Made by a program: the position numbers and the translations under genes. The notes beneath the pieces were generated by a model, which saw nothing but the letters and a program-made list of their open reading frames with translations, was not told where the DNA came from and searched no databases. Of a stretch of 14,947 nt of DNA, positions 8,110-13,924 are shown piece by piece (position 1 is the first letter of the stretch; every line of letters begins with the position of its first letter). The stretch comes from Alphaproteobacteria bacterium (GTDB taxonomy: Bacteria > Pseudomonadota > Alphaproteobacteria > Rickettsiales > UBA998). The DNA lies in assembly GCA_021730835.1 (NCBI GenBank), contig JAKFYP010000227.1, positions 1 to 14,947 on the forward strand, read 5' to 3'.

Positions 8110-8697
8110 ATGCTCCTGCTCATTGATAACTACGACAGCTTTACCTATAATTTATTGCATTACCTTGGCGAGCTGGGTGCGGAAGTCGAGGTTGTGCGTA
8201 ACGATAAATTATCCGCAGACGATCTGGAGGCATCGCTTGCGGCATCCGGCGAGGCCAGACTGACCGGCATCGTCATCTCCCCCGGCCCCGGCACACCGGA
8301 GGATTCCGGCCTGTGCCCGGAAATTATCCGCCGCTTCGGCCCGCGTATTCCCATTCTCGGCGTCTGCCTCGGGCATCAGGCCATCGGCATGGTCTACGGC
8401 GGCAATGTCATCCGCCACAACCCCATGCACGGCAAAACCAGCCCGGTATTGCATCAGGGAAAAGGCGTTTTCAGCGGCCTGCCCTCCCCCTTTACCGCCA
8501 CGCGCTACCATTCGCTGATCGTCGAGCGCAACACCCTGCCCGATTGCCTTGAGGTGACGGCGGAAACGGCGGATGGCATTATCATGGGGCTGCAACACAG
8601 GGACTACCCACTGCACGGCGTGCAATTCCACCCGGAAAGCATCGCCTCCGAGCACGGGCATGATTTACTGCGGAATTTTCTATCTATGACAGGATGA
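8110..8697 (+). CDS. trpG: anthranilate synthase component II (glutamine amidotransferase)
   Basis: TrpG releases ammonia from glutamine for TrpE. The 195 residues form one class I glutamine amidotransferase domain: IDNYDSFTYNL near the N-terminus, the oxyanion loop SPGPGTPEDSG (57-67), the nucleophile Cys86 in GVCLGHQAIG, and His174 and Glu176 in FHPES. The start is six bases after the trpE stop, with GAGG overlapping that stop as a weak ribosome site, so coupling is likely. In many bacteria this subunit also serves PabB for folate; no separate pabA is visible here. No terminator hairpin follows; an AT-rich spacer leads to the toxin-antitoxin pair. Confidence 0.96.
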   Translation: MLLLIDNYDSFTYNLLHYLGELGAEVEVVRNDKLSADDLEASLAASGEARLTGIVISPGPGTPEDSGLCPEIIRRFGPRIPILGVCLGHQAIGMVYGGNVIRHNPMHGKTSPVLHQGKGVFSGLPSPFTATRYHSLIVERNTLPDCLEVTAETADGIIMGLQHRDYPLHGVQFHPESIASEHGHDLLRNFLSMTG

Positions 8698-8731
8698 TAG
8701 GGCTATATTTATAGTGGTTTATAACGCGATA

Positions 8732-8757
8732 TAAATTTACACCCAAGCCTAAATTTA
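8732..8757. repeat. paired TAAATTTA palindromes upstream of vapB
   Basis: TAAATTTA occurs at 8732-8739 and 8750-8757, 18 bases apart, in an AT-rich spacer of 155 bases (8698-8852). Each copy is a perfect 8-base palindrome. They could be protein-binding sites for the downstream promoter, or chance in AT-rich DNA. Confidence 0.35.
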
Positions 8758-8789
8758 GAGCGCAAACTAAATGTTCTCCTTTGTACTGA

Positions 8790-8818
8790 TTGCATTAAAG
8801 CCCATCGCATGTTATATT
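8790..8818 (+). promoter_or_regulatory. candidate sigma70-type promoter of vapBC-trpD
   Basis: TTGCAT (8790-8795) and TATATT (8813-8818) are separated by 17 bases. The -10 matches the consensus at five of six positions and is preceded by TGT, giving an extended -10. The -35 is weak (three of six). Transcription would begin near 8825, leaving about 28 untranslated bases before the vapB ATG. This would also supply trpD, which has no other visible promoter. Confidence 0.55.
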
Positions 8819-8823
8819 GGTAT

Positions 8824-8844
8824 GGTCGAAACAACCGGTCGAAA
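8824..8844. repeat. direct repeat GGTCGAAA, possible VapB operator
   Basis: GGTCGAAA occurs at 8824-8831 and 8837-8844, 13 bases start to start, between the predicted transcription start and the vapB ATG. Antitoxins of this type usually repress their own promoter by binding repeated sites near it. Binding here is inferred from position only. Confidence 0.4.
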
Positions 8845-8852
8845 GCGTCTAT

Positions 8853-9101
8853 ATGCAGGAAATACAGGCATCCGAAGCGAAAACCCATCTTCCCCGTCTG
8901 CTCAATGCCGTTGCCATGCGGGGAGAGACGATTATTATTACCCGCCACGGCCAGCCGATTGCCCGGCTGATCCCGGAAGAAACAGCGCGCCATACGGGAA
9001 AAATCGCCGCCATTGAGCGCCTGAAAGCATTGCGGGCGACGCTGCCATCGGTATCAGGCGAGGAATTGCTGAGTGGCCGCCATGAAGGACATAAATACTG
9101 A
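8853..9101 (+). CDS. vapB: Phd/VapB-type antitoxin
   Basis: 82 residues of the Phd/YefM antitoxin fold. The N-terminal DNA-binding part begins MQEIQASEAKTHLPRLLNAV and continues with GETIIITRHGQPIARLIP, the classic family pattern. The C-terminal part (about 50-82) is the usual flexible toxin-blocking region. ATG at 8853 is chosen because the family starts at this residue; an upstream in-frame TTG (8817) lies in the predicted promoter -10. The ribosome site is poor (GAAAG at 8841). The stop overlaps the vapC start as TGATG. The protein should neutralise VapC and repress the shared promoter. The VapB symbol is used for the pairing with a PIN toxin; the fold is Phd rather than AbrB. Confidence 0.9.
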   Translation: MQEIQASEAKTHLPRLLNAVAMRGETIIITRHGQPIARLIPEETARHTGKIAAIERLKALRATLPSVSGEELLSGRHEGHKY

Positions 9102-9511
9102 TGTTCGTGGTGGATGCGTCGGTAGCGGGGGCATGGCTGTTACCCGATGAGCAGCATCCGGCGGCGCTGGACGCGCTGGAGCGCCTCAAAGAGGAAGACG
9201 GATACGCCCCTGCCCTGCTCTGGTACGAATTGCGCAACCTGCTGCTGACCTGCGAGCGCCGCCATCGTATTCTGCCGACGCAAACCGCCACACTGCTTAA
9301 AAGTTTTCACGATCTGGGGCTGCATACAGACCCCTCGCCTGACAGCGCCATGACCCTGCAACTGGCCCGCGATTACGGCCTGAGCATCTATGACGCGACG
9401 TATCTCGAACTGGCCCTGCGGCTGGGATGCCCCCTGCTGACACTGGACAGAACGCTTGCGGATGCAGCGCGACAGGTGGGTGTCGGCATGGATACGGAAT
9501 CTATGCTATGA
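9101..9511 (+). CDS. vapC: VapC-type PIN-domain toxin ribonuclease
   Basis: 136 residues forming one PIN domain. The acidic Mg-binding residues are in place: Asp5 in VVDASV, Glu43 in YELRN, Asp98 in YDATYLELA and Asp116 in LLTLDRTL. These toxins cut specific RNAs, often tRNA or rRNA, and stop growth when free of antitoxin; the target here cannot be told. All four residues are intact, so it looks active. The start overlaps the vapB stop by one base. The stop overlaps the trpD start as ATGA, so ribosomes finishing vapC can begin trpD. Confidence 0.93.
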   Translation: MFVVDASVAGAWLLPDEQHPAALDALERLKEEDGYAPALLWYELRNLLLTCERRHRILPTQTATLLKSFHDLGLHTDPSPDSAMTLQLARDYGLSIYDATYLELALRLGCPLLTLDRTLADAARQVGVGMDTESML

Positions 9512-10530
9512 TCATCAACAGCCTGCAAGATACCCTGACGCGACTGGCCAACAGCGAGGATATTCCCGCCGACGAGGCGCGGCAGGCGTTTCAGATTATC
9601 ATGAACGGCGGAGCGACGCCGGGCCAGATGGGCGCGTTCCTGATGGGGCTGCGCGCCAAGGGCGAAACGGTGGATGAACTGACCGCCGGAGCAGAGGTCT
9701 TGCGTGCCAAATGCACCGCTTTCACCGCACCGGAACACGCCATTGACACCTGCGGCACGGGCGGCGACTTAAAGCATACGCTCAACATCTCCACCGCCGC
9801 CGCCATTGTCACCGCCGCCTGCGGCCTGCCGGTCGCCAAACACGGCAACCGCGCCATTTCCTCGGCTTCCGGCTCGTCGGATATTCTCAGCGCGCTCGAC
9901 ATCAACGTGATGGCCGAACCCGCCGTGATGGAACGGGCGCTGGCGGAATGCAATTTATGTTTCCTCATGGCCCCCAAATACCACGCCGCCATGCGCCATA
10001 TCGCCCCCGTCAGGCTGGAGTTGGGCCTGCGCACGATTTTCAACCTGCTCGGGCCGCTGGCCAATCCGGCAAAAGTCCGGCGTCAGTTGCTCGGCGTCTG
10101 GGATCGTAAATGGCTGGTTCCTCTGGCGCATACCCTGCACCGGCTGGGCAGCATTCGGGCATGGGTGGTCTGCGGCGCGGACGGCATGGACGAGATCACC
10201 GTCACCGATGTCACCCATATCGCCGAACTCAACGGCGGCAAGGTGCGGGAATTTACCCTGTCTCCCGAGGATTACGGCATTGAGCGAGCCGATATGGCAT
10301 CGCTCAAAGGTCAGGACGCCGAATATAACGCCGCGGCGCTGCGCCGTATGCTGGGCGGGGAGAAAAGCGCTTACCGCGACGCCGTGCTGCTCAATGCCGC
10401 CGCCGCGCTGGTCATCGGCGAGCGGGCCGCCGAGCTGCGCGAAGGGCTGGCCCTCGCCGCCACCGCCGTGGATCAGGGCAACGCCGCCGCCACGCTGGAG
10501 CATTTATCCCGCCTGAGCAGGGAAGTGTAA
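9508..10530 (+). CDS. trpD: anthranilate phosphoribosyltransferase
   Basis: TrpD joins anthranilate to phosphoribosyl pyrophosphate, the second step of the tryptophan branch. 340 residues is the usual length. Motifs are the N-terminal helical part with GGATPGQMGAFLMGLRAKGET, the PRPP loop DTCGTGGD (80-87), KHGNRAISSASGSSDIL, the anthranilate-side FNLLGPLANPA and GADGMDEI. The start at 9508 is the family's start; an ORF beginning at 9427 adds 27 residues that only read vapC in another frame. It is separated from trpEG by the toxin-antitoxin pair and starts in the vapC stop. No trpC follows, unlike the frequent alphaproteobacterial trpGDC order. Confidence 0.96.
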   Translation: MIINSLQDTLTRLANSEDIPADEARQAFQIIMNGGATPGQMGAFLMGLRAKGETVDELTAGAEVLRAKCTAFTAPEHAIDTCGTGGDLKHTLNISTAAAIVTAACGLPVAKHGNRAISSASGSSDILSALDINVMAEPAVMERALAECNLCFLMAPKYHAAMRHIAPVRLELGLRTIFNLLGPLANPAKVRRQLLGVWDRKWLVPLAHTLHRLGSIRAWVVCGADGMDEITVTDVTHIAELNGGKVREFTLSPEDYGIERADMASLKGQDAEYNAAALRRMLGGEKSAYRDAVLLNAAAALVIGERAAELREGLALAATAVDQGNAAATLEHLSRLSREV

Positions 10531-10549
10531 GGAAAACACCGATGACTCC

Positions 10550-10578
10550 TTGAAATATGACCGGGCTGGCGCTATGTA
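10550..10578 (+). promoter_or_regulatory. possible promoter of ahpC
   Basis: TTGAAA (10550-10555) and TATGTA (10573-10578) lie 17 bases apart in the 92-base trpD-ahpC spacer. The -35 is good (five of six positions... four core bases TTGA plus final A); the -10 is weak. A new promoter is expected because ahpC has its own strong ribosome site and an unrelated function. Confidence 0.35.
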
Positions 10579-10608
10579 ACAGTGGAGGTGTATATTACAG
10601 TAACCCAG

Positions 10609-10614
10609 AAGGAG
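10609..10614 (+). promoter_or_regulatory. ribosome binding site of ahpC
   Basis: A consensus AAGGAG lies eight bases before the ATG at 10623, the strongest ribosome site in the window. It rules out the longer frame that begins at 10557. Confidence 0.8.
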
Positions 10615-10622
10615 ATCAGTTC

Positions 10623-11225
10623 ATGGCTGTACTTGTTGGAAAAAAAGCCCCGGATTTTACCGCCACCACCGTGATGCCGGACAATACCATCAACGATAAG
10701 TTCACCCTGTCGGAATACCTCAAGGGAAAGGTTGGCGTGCTGTTTTTCTGGCCACTGGATTTTACCTTCGTCTGCCCGTCGGAAATCATCGCGTTTAACA
10801 ACCGCATCAACGATTTCAAACAATGCGGCGCGGAAATCATCGGGGTCAGCGTCGATTCCCATTTCACCCATCTTGCATGGAAAAATACGCCGGTCAATAA
10901 CGGCGGGATCGGTAACATCCAATTCCCGATGGTCGCCGACCTGACCAAGCAGATTTCCCGCGATTACGACGTGCTGGTCAATAACGCCGTGGCGTTTCGC
11001 GGCACGTTCCTGATTGATCAGGAGGGCGTTGTGCGTCATCAGGTCGTCAACGACTTGCCGCTGGGCCGTAACGTGGATGAGGCCATCCGCATGGTGGACG
11101 CGCTGCTTTTCCACCAGCAGTATGGCGAGGTGTGTCCGGCAGGCTGGCAGAAGGGGAAATCAGGCATGAAGCCGGATGCTAAAGGTGTGGCTTCCTATCT
11201 GAGTGAGCATGCTGAAGCGCTTTAA
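10623..11225 (+). CDS. ahpC: typical 2-Cys peroxiredoxin (AhpC/Prx1 family)
   Basis: This enzyme reduces hydrogen peroxide, organic peroxides and peroxynitrite. The 200 residues show the thioredoxin-like fold of the family: APDFTA at the start, the peroxidatic Cys51 in FTFVCPSE, the GVSVDSHFTHLAW segment, and the resolving Cys171 in EVCPAGW followed by the C-terminal arm. Both cysteines mark a typical 2-Cys enzyme active as a dimer or decamer. No ahpF is next to it; thioredoxin reductase trxB is downstream, so reduction through thioredoxin is plausible. A strong ribosome site suggests high expression. OxyR control is common for the family, but I see no clear OxyR site. Confidence 0.95.
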   Translation: MAVLVGKKAPDFTATTVMPDNTINDKFTLSEYLKGKVGVLFFWPLDFTFVCPSEIIAFNNRINDFKQCGAEIIGVSVDSHFTHLAWKNTPVNNGGIGNIQFPMVADLTKQISRDYDVLVNNAVAFRGTFLIDQEGVVRHQVVNDLPLGRNVDEAIRMVDALLFHQQYGEVCPAGWQKGKSGMKPDAKGVASYLSEHAEAL

Positions 11226-11229
11226 TATG

Positions 11230-11264
11230 GTGGCGAGTGGCCGGTTGCGAGTGGCGAGGATTGA
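11230..11264. repeat. heptanucleotide repeat array A (GTGGCGA type)
   Basis: Five 7-base units in register: GTGGCGA, GTGGCCG, GTTGCGA, GTGGCGA, GGATTGA. They begin four bases after the ahpC stop codon. Two units are identical and the rest drift by one to four bases. Confidence 0.7.
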
Positions 11265-11300
11265 GCGAAATACCGGAACTCCCATCTTCGTCCATCCGCC

Positions 11301-11342
11301 CCTGAATCCTGACCCCTGAATCCTGAATCCTGAATCCTGACA
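11301..11342. repeat. heptanucleotide repeat array B (CCTGAAT type)
   Basis: Six 7-base units in perfect register: CCTGAAT, CCTGACC, CCTGAAT three times, CCTGACA. The array ends one base before the trxB ATG and so occupies the place where a ribosome site would be. Confidence 0.9.
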
Positions 11343-11343
11343 T

Positions 11344-12291
11344 ATGACCGACCATCGCACAAAAATTCTGATCATCGGCTCCGGGGCCGCCGGGTGCACT
11401 GCGGCGATCTACGCCGCCCGCGCCGGGATGAAGCCGGTTATGGTGCGTGGAATGCAGCCTGGCGGGCAGTTGACCATCACCACGGATGTCGAGAATTATC
11501 CGGGTTTCGCCGATCCAATTCAGGGGCCGTGGCTGATGGAGCAGATGGAGAAGCAGGCGGAGCATGTCGGTACAGAAATCTTCCACGATACTATCATCGA
11601 GGTGGATTTGTCCAAGCGGCCATTTGTAGCAAAAGGTGACTCTGGCAACACCTATACCGGAGAAACACTGATTATTGCTACCGGCGCATCGGCGCGCTGG
11701 CTGGGACTGGAAAGCGAAAAGAAATTCCAGAATTTTGGTGTGTCGGCCTGTGCCACCTGTGACGGTTTTTTCTTTAAGGGACAGGAAGTCGCCGTAATCG
11801 GCGGCGGCAACAGCGCCGTTGAGGAAGCATTGTTTCTCTCTAACATCGCAAAGAAAGTCACGCTGGTTCACCGCCGCGACGAACTGCGCGCCGAGAAAAT
11901 TGCTCAGGAGCGCTTGTTTAAAAAAGAAAATGTATCCGTAATCTGGGATTCTGTCGTCGAGGAATTCCTCGGCAGTGACAACCCGCCATCGCTGACCGGG
12001 CTGAAACTTAAGAACGCCAAGACCGGCGAAATTTCCGAACTGAACGTCACCGGGGCGTTTGTCGCCATCGGCCACGACCCCAATACCGCGCTGTTTAAAA
12101 CGGTGCTGAAGACCGACAAGGAAGGCTACCTGATTACTGAGCCTGATAGCACGAAAACCAGCATTCCTGGCGTATACGCCGCCGGGGACGTGCAGGATAA
12201 AATTTTCCGTCAGGCCGTCACCGCCGCCGGAACCGGCTGCATGGCCGCACTGGAAGCTGACCGTTATTTGGCGACACAAGGCGAGCATTAA
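11344..12291 (+). CDS. trxB: thioredoxin reductase (NADPH)
   Basis: TrxB passes electrons from NADPH through FAD to thioredoxin. The 315 residues match the low-molecular-weight bacterial enzyme: FAD site IIGSGAAGCTAAIYAARAG (10-28), GGQLTITTDVENYPGF, the redox pair Cys136-Ala-Thr-Cys139, the NADPH site GGGNSAVEEA, the HRRDELRAEK phosphate-binding stretch and the C-terminal FAD motif GVYAAGDV. The ATG at 11344 gives the family N-terminus. No Shine-Dalgarno sequence precedes it: the upstream bases are the heptad array. It lies 118 bases after ahpC; both act in thiol-based peroxide defence, but whether they share a transcript is open. Confidence 0.96.
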   Translation: MTDHRTKILIIGSGAAGCTAAIYAARAGMKPVMVRGMQPGGQLTITTDVENYPGFADPIQGPWLMEQMEKQAEHVGTEIFHDTIIEVDLSKRPFVAKGDSGNTYTGETLIIATGASARWLGLESEKKFQNFGVSACATCDGFFFKGQEVAVIGGGNSAVEEALFLSNIAKKVTLVHRRDELRAEKIAQERLFKKENVSVIWDSVVEEFLGSDNPPSLTGLKLKNAKTGEISELNVTGAFVAIGHDPNTALFKTVLKTDKEGYLITEPDSTKTSIPGVYAAGDVQDKIFRQAVTAAGTGCMAALEADRYLATQGEH

Positions 12292-12302
12292 AGCAGAACC
12301 AG

Positions 12303-12322
12303 ATTCCCGCTAATGTGGGAAC
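12303..12322. repeat. dRS3-like palindrome after trxB
   Basis: ATTCCC, eight bases, GGGAAC. This fits the ATTCCC-N8-GGGAAT form of the Neisseria dRS3 repeat at 11 of 12 fixed positions, and can form a 7-bp stem (12304-12310 with 12315-12321, one G-T pair) with a TAAT loop. It starts 12 bases after the trxB stop. There is no T-run, so it is a poor terminator. Confidence 0.55.
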
Positions 12323-12341
12323 GACAAGGAAGAACAAACAT

Positions 12342-12376
12342 CCCAACTCCTGAATCCCGAATTCTGTAATCTACCT
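12342..12376. repeat. degenerate heptanucleotide array C
   Basis: Five units in 7-base register: CCCAACT, CCTGAAT, CCCGAAT, TCTGTAA, TCTACCT. One unit is identical to array B upstream of trxB. The array is decayed. Confidence 0.5.
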
Positions 12377-12438
12377 CCCCCCACCGCTCGCCTACGGCCT
12401 TCGGCCTTGTCTCGCGTGCTCCCCCTCAAGGGGGGAGC
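12374..12438. repeat. GC-rich REP-like palindromic element
   Basis: The segment holds an 8-bp hairpin with a 5-base loop (GCTCCCCC at 12418-12425 with GGGGGAGC at 12431-12438), a small GGCC-TTC-GGCC hairpin near 12396-12406, and a C-run CTCCCCCC (12375-12382) that could pair instead with GGGGGGAG (12430-12437). This alternative would enclose the whole segment. The form resembles dispersed REP elements. It could also stop transcription from trxB, though no T-run follows. Confidence 0.5.
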
Positions 12439-12472
12439 GGAGTATAGCTGATTGAGTTTATGCTTGTGCACA

Positions 12473-12564
12473 AACGATACGCCGCATAGGCGGCGCGCCC
12501 GCAGTCGCGGGCGATAGCCGACTTGATTTACGTACAGTCACACAAGTAAATCGGCTATATCGTT
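12473..12564. other. four-way-junction (cloverleaf) forming element, possible structured RNA
   Basis: Nested inverted repeats tile this segment. An outer 7-bp stem pairs AACGATA (12473-12479) with TATCGTT (12558-12564). Inside are three abutting hairpins: CGCCGC/GCGGCG (12480-12495, 4-base loop); CGCCCGC/GCGGGCG (12496-12513, 4-base loop); and TAGCCG/CGGCTA (12515-12520 with 12552-12557), extended by ATTTAC/GTAAAT (12526-12531 with 12546-12551) across a 5-base bulge, ACTTG. That bulge can instead pair with CAAGT (12543-12547). A run of seven T follows at 12576-12582. A 10-base palindrome, TTGTGCACAA (12464-12473), abuts the left end. It could be an RNA, a mobile miniature element or a cruciform. 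It is not a tRNA: no anticodon arm or T-loop is present. Confidence 0.55.
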
Positions 12565-12585
12565 GGTATAGATTCTTTTTTTAAA

Positions 12586-12625
12586 CCTATAACCTATAAC
12601 CTATAACCTGAATCCTGATCCTGAC
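12586..12625. repeat. heptanucleotide repeat array D (CCTATAA to CCTGAAT)
   Basis: Three CCTATAA units (12586-12606) are followed without a break by CCTGAAT (12607-12613), then shorter CCTGAT and CCTGAC units. The unit changes within one array, which links the CCTATAA and CCTGAAT families. It ends about 40 bases before the rpe ATG. Confidence 0.8.
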
Positions 12626-12664
12626 TTCTTGCCAACCCTCTATCGGCTCGCTATGCTCCCCGGC

Positions 12665-13318
12665 ATGCCGATTCGTATTGCACCCTCCATTCTCTCCGCC
12701 GATTTCGCCCGTCTGGGCGAGGAAGTCAAAGCCGTCAGCGAGGCAGGTGCGGATTATATTCATGTCGATATCATGGACGCGCATTTCGTGCCCAACCTGA
12801 CCATCGGCCCGGATGTCGTGCGCGCCATTCGCCCCTACACCAGACTGCCGCTTGATGTGCATCTGATGGTCAGCCATCCCGATGCGCTGATTCCCGCTTT
12901 TGCCGATGCCGGAGCCGATATTCTTACCGTGCATGCCGAGGCGTCGGCGCATCTCGACCGCACGCTGCAACTGATCCGCTCCCATCAGGTGAAGTGCGGC
13001 GTATCGCTTGTGCCTTCGACGCATGAGCGGGCGCTCGATTACGTCATGGACACGGTGGATCTGATCCTTATCATGACGGTCAACCCGGGCTTCGGCGGTC
13101 AGTCCTTTTTGCGCTCGCAACTCCCCAAGATCAGCGCCGTGCGCCATATGATCGCAGCCACAGGCCGTGCGATTGATTTGCAGGTGGACGGCGGCATCAA
13201 ACCGGGCACATCCACGGGGGTGATTTCCGCCGGGGCGGATGTACTCGTTGCCGGTTCCGCCGTATTCAAAGGCAATCCGCATGATTACGCCACCCATATC
13301 GCAGCCCTCAGGTCATGA
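12665..13318 (+). CDS. rpe: ribulose-phosphate 3-epimerase
   Basis: Rpe interconverts ribulose 5-phosphate and xylulose 5-phosphate in the pentose phosphate pathway. The 217 residues form a TIM barrel with the family signatures: IAPSILSADF at the start, metal and catalytic residues His33, Asp35 and His66 (YIHVDIMD, DVHLMV), VNPGFGGQSF, and the second catalytic Asp175 in QVDGGI, ending with VAGSAVF. ATG at 12665 gives the family start; an ATG at 12653 or TTG at 12629 would add unlike residues. None of these starts has a clear ribosome site. The stop overlaps the gmhA start as ATGA, so the two are co-translated. Confidence 0.95.
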   Translation: MPIRIAPSILSADFARLGEEVKAVSEAGADYIHVDIMDAHFVPNLTIGPDVVRAIRPYTRLPLDVHLMVSHPDALIPAFADAGADILTVHAEASAHLDRTLQLIRSHQVKCGVSLVPSTHERALDYVMDTVDLILIMTVNPGFGGQSFLRSQLPKISAVRHMIAATGRAIDLQVDGGIKPGTSTGVISAGADVLVAGSAVFKGNPHDYATHIAALRS

Positions 13319-13923
13319 CGCATACCACCCTCTCCTCCCGTACCGGCAATGCTTACCTGCGCGAAGCGGTTGAAGCGCATCAGGCGGCGGTCGCTGATTT
13401 TTTTGCACGCTACGGCGAAAAGCTGGAAGGACTGGCGGAGATACTCGCCGCATCCATTCGCTCGGGCGGCAAGCTGTTGCTGTGCGGCAATGGCGGCAGC
13501 GCCTGCGACGCCATGCACGTCGCCGGAGAATTCGTCGGGCGGCTGCGCCATGACCGGCCTGCCCTGCCGGCCATTGCCCTGAGCAGTGACGGCGGTATCC
13601 TCACCGCTATCGGCAATGATTACGGGTTTCGGGAGGTCTTCGCCCGGCAGGTTGAAGCGCTCGGGCAACACAGCGATATGCTGATTGCGCTCTCCACCTC
13701 GGGGCAGAGCGAGAACGTGCTGGCGGCGCTGGCGGCGGCACGCAAAAAGGGAATGATTACCGTCCTGCTGACCGGCAAGCGCGGAGAAAAACAAGGCCAT
13801 CTGGCGGATCATCTGTTTACCGTAGCCGATACCGATACGGCGCGCATACAGGAAGTACATATCACGGCGCTGCATGTATTTGCTGCGCTGGCCGAGCAGG
13901 CGCTTTTTTCGGAAAGGCCGTAG
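13315..13923 (+). CDS. gmhA: phosphoheptose isomerase (sedoheptulose 7-phosphate isomerase, SIS domain)
   Basis: GmhA turns sedoheptulose 7-phosphate into D-glycero-D-manno-heptose 7-phosphate, the first step to LPS core heptose. The 202 residues hold one SIS domain: CGNGGSACDAMHVAGEFVGR (57-76), LSTSGQSENVL for phosphate binding, and IQEVHITALHVF near the end. The zinc and catalytic pattern of E. coli GmhA (His61, Glu65, Gln172, His180) is matched in spacing by His68, Glu72, Gln179 and His187. DiaA, a non-enzymatic SIS relative, is the main alternative; the conserved set argues for the isomerase. Start and rpe stop overlap (ATGA). The heparinase-family gene begins one base after its stop. 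Confidence 0.9.
   Translation: MTHTTLSSRTGNAYLREAVEAHQAAVADFFARYGEKLEGLAEILAASIRSGGKLLLCGNGGSACDAMHVAGEFVGRLRHDRPALPAIALSSDGGILTAIGNDYGFREVFARQVEALGQHSDMLIALSTSGQSENVLAALAAARKKGMITVLLTGKRGEKQGHLADHLFTVADTDTARIQEVHITALHVFAALAEQALFSERP
13911..13917 (+). promoter_or_regulatory. ribosome binding site of the heparinase-family gene
   Basis: GGAAAGG lies seven bases before the ATG at 13925, inside the last codons of gmhA. It supports that start. Confidence 0.6.
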
Positions 13924-13924
13924 C

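Noticed and set aside
8698..8852. Terminator after trpG
   Set aside because: The spacer is AT-rich with short A/T palindromes but has no GC-rich stem followed by a T-run.
9427..9507. 27-residue N-terminal extension of trpD
   Set aside because: It reads vapC in another frame and gives Cys/Gly-rich residues unlike TrpD. The ATG at 9508 gives the family start.
10541..10600. OxyR site upstream of ahpC
   Set aside because: ATA and CTAT fragments are present, but the four-part spaced OxyR pattern is not.
11301..11342. CRISPR array
   Set aside because: The repeats are seven bases with no spacers between them and there are no cas genes.
11179..12288. Long minus-strand open frame opposite trxB
   Set aside because: It mirrors the trxB codons, has no family features, and its end reads the heptad repeats as a repeated peptide. 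It is a shadow of trxB.
12473..12564. tRNA gene, because of the 7-bp outer stem and three arms
   Set aside because: Arm lengths and spacings are wrong, there is no T-loop (TTCGA-type) sequence, no anticodon arm of 5 bp with 7-base loop, and the arms abut.
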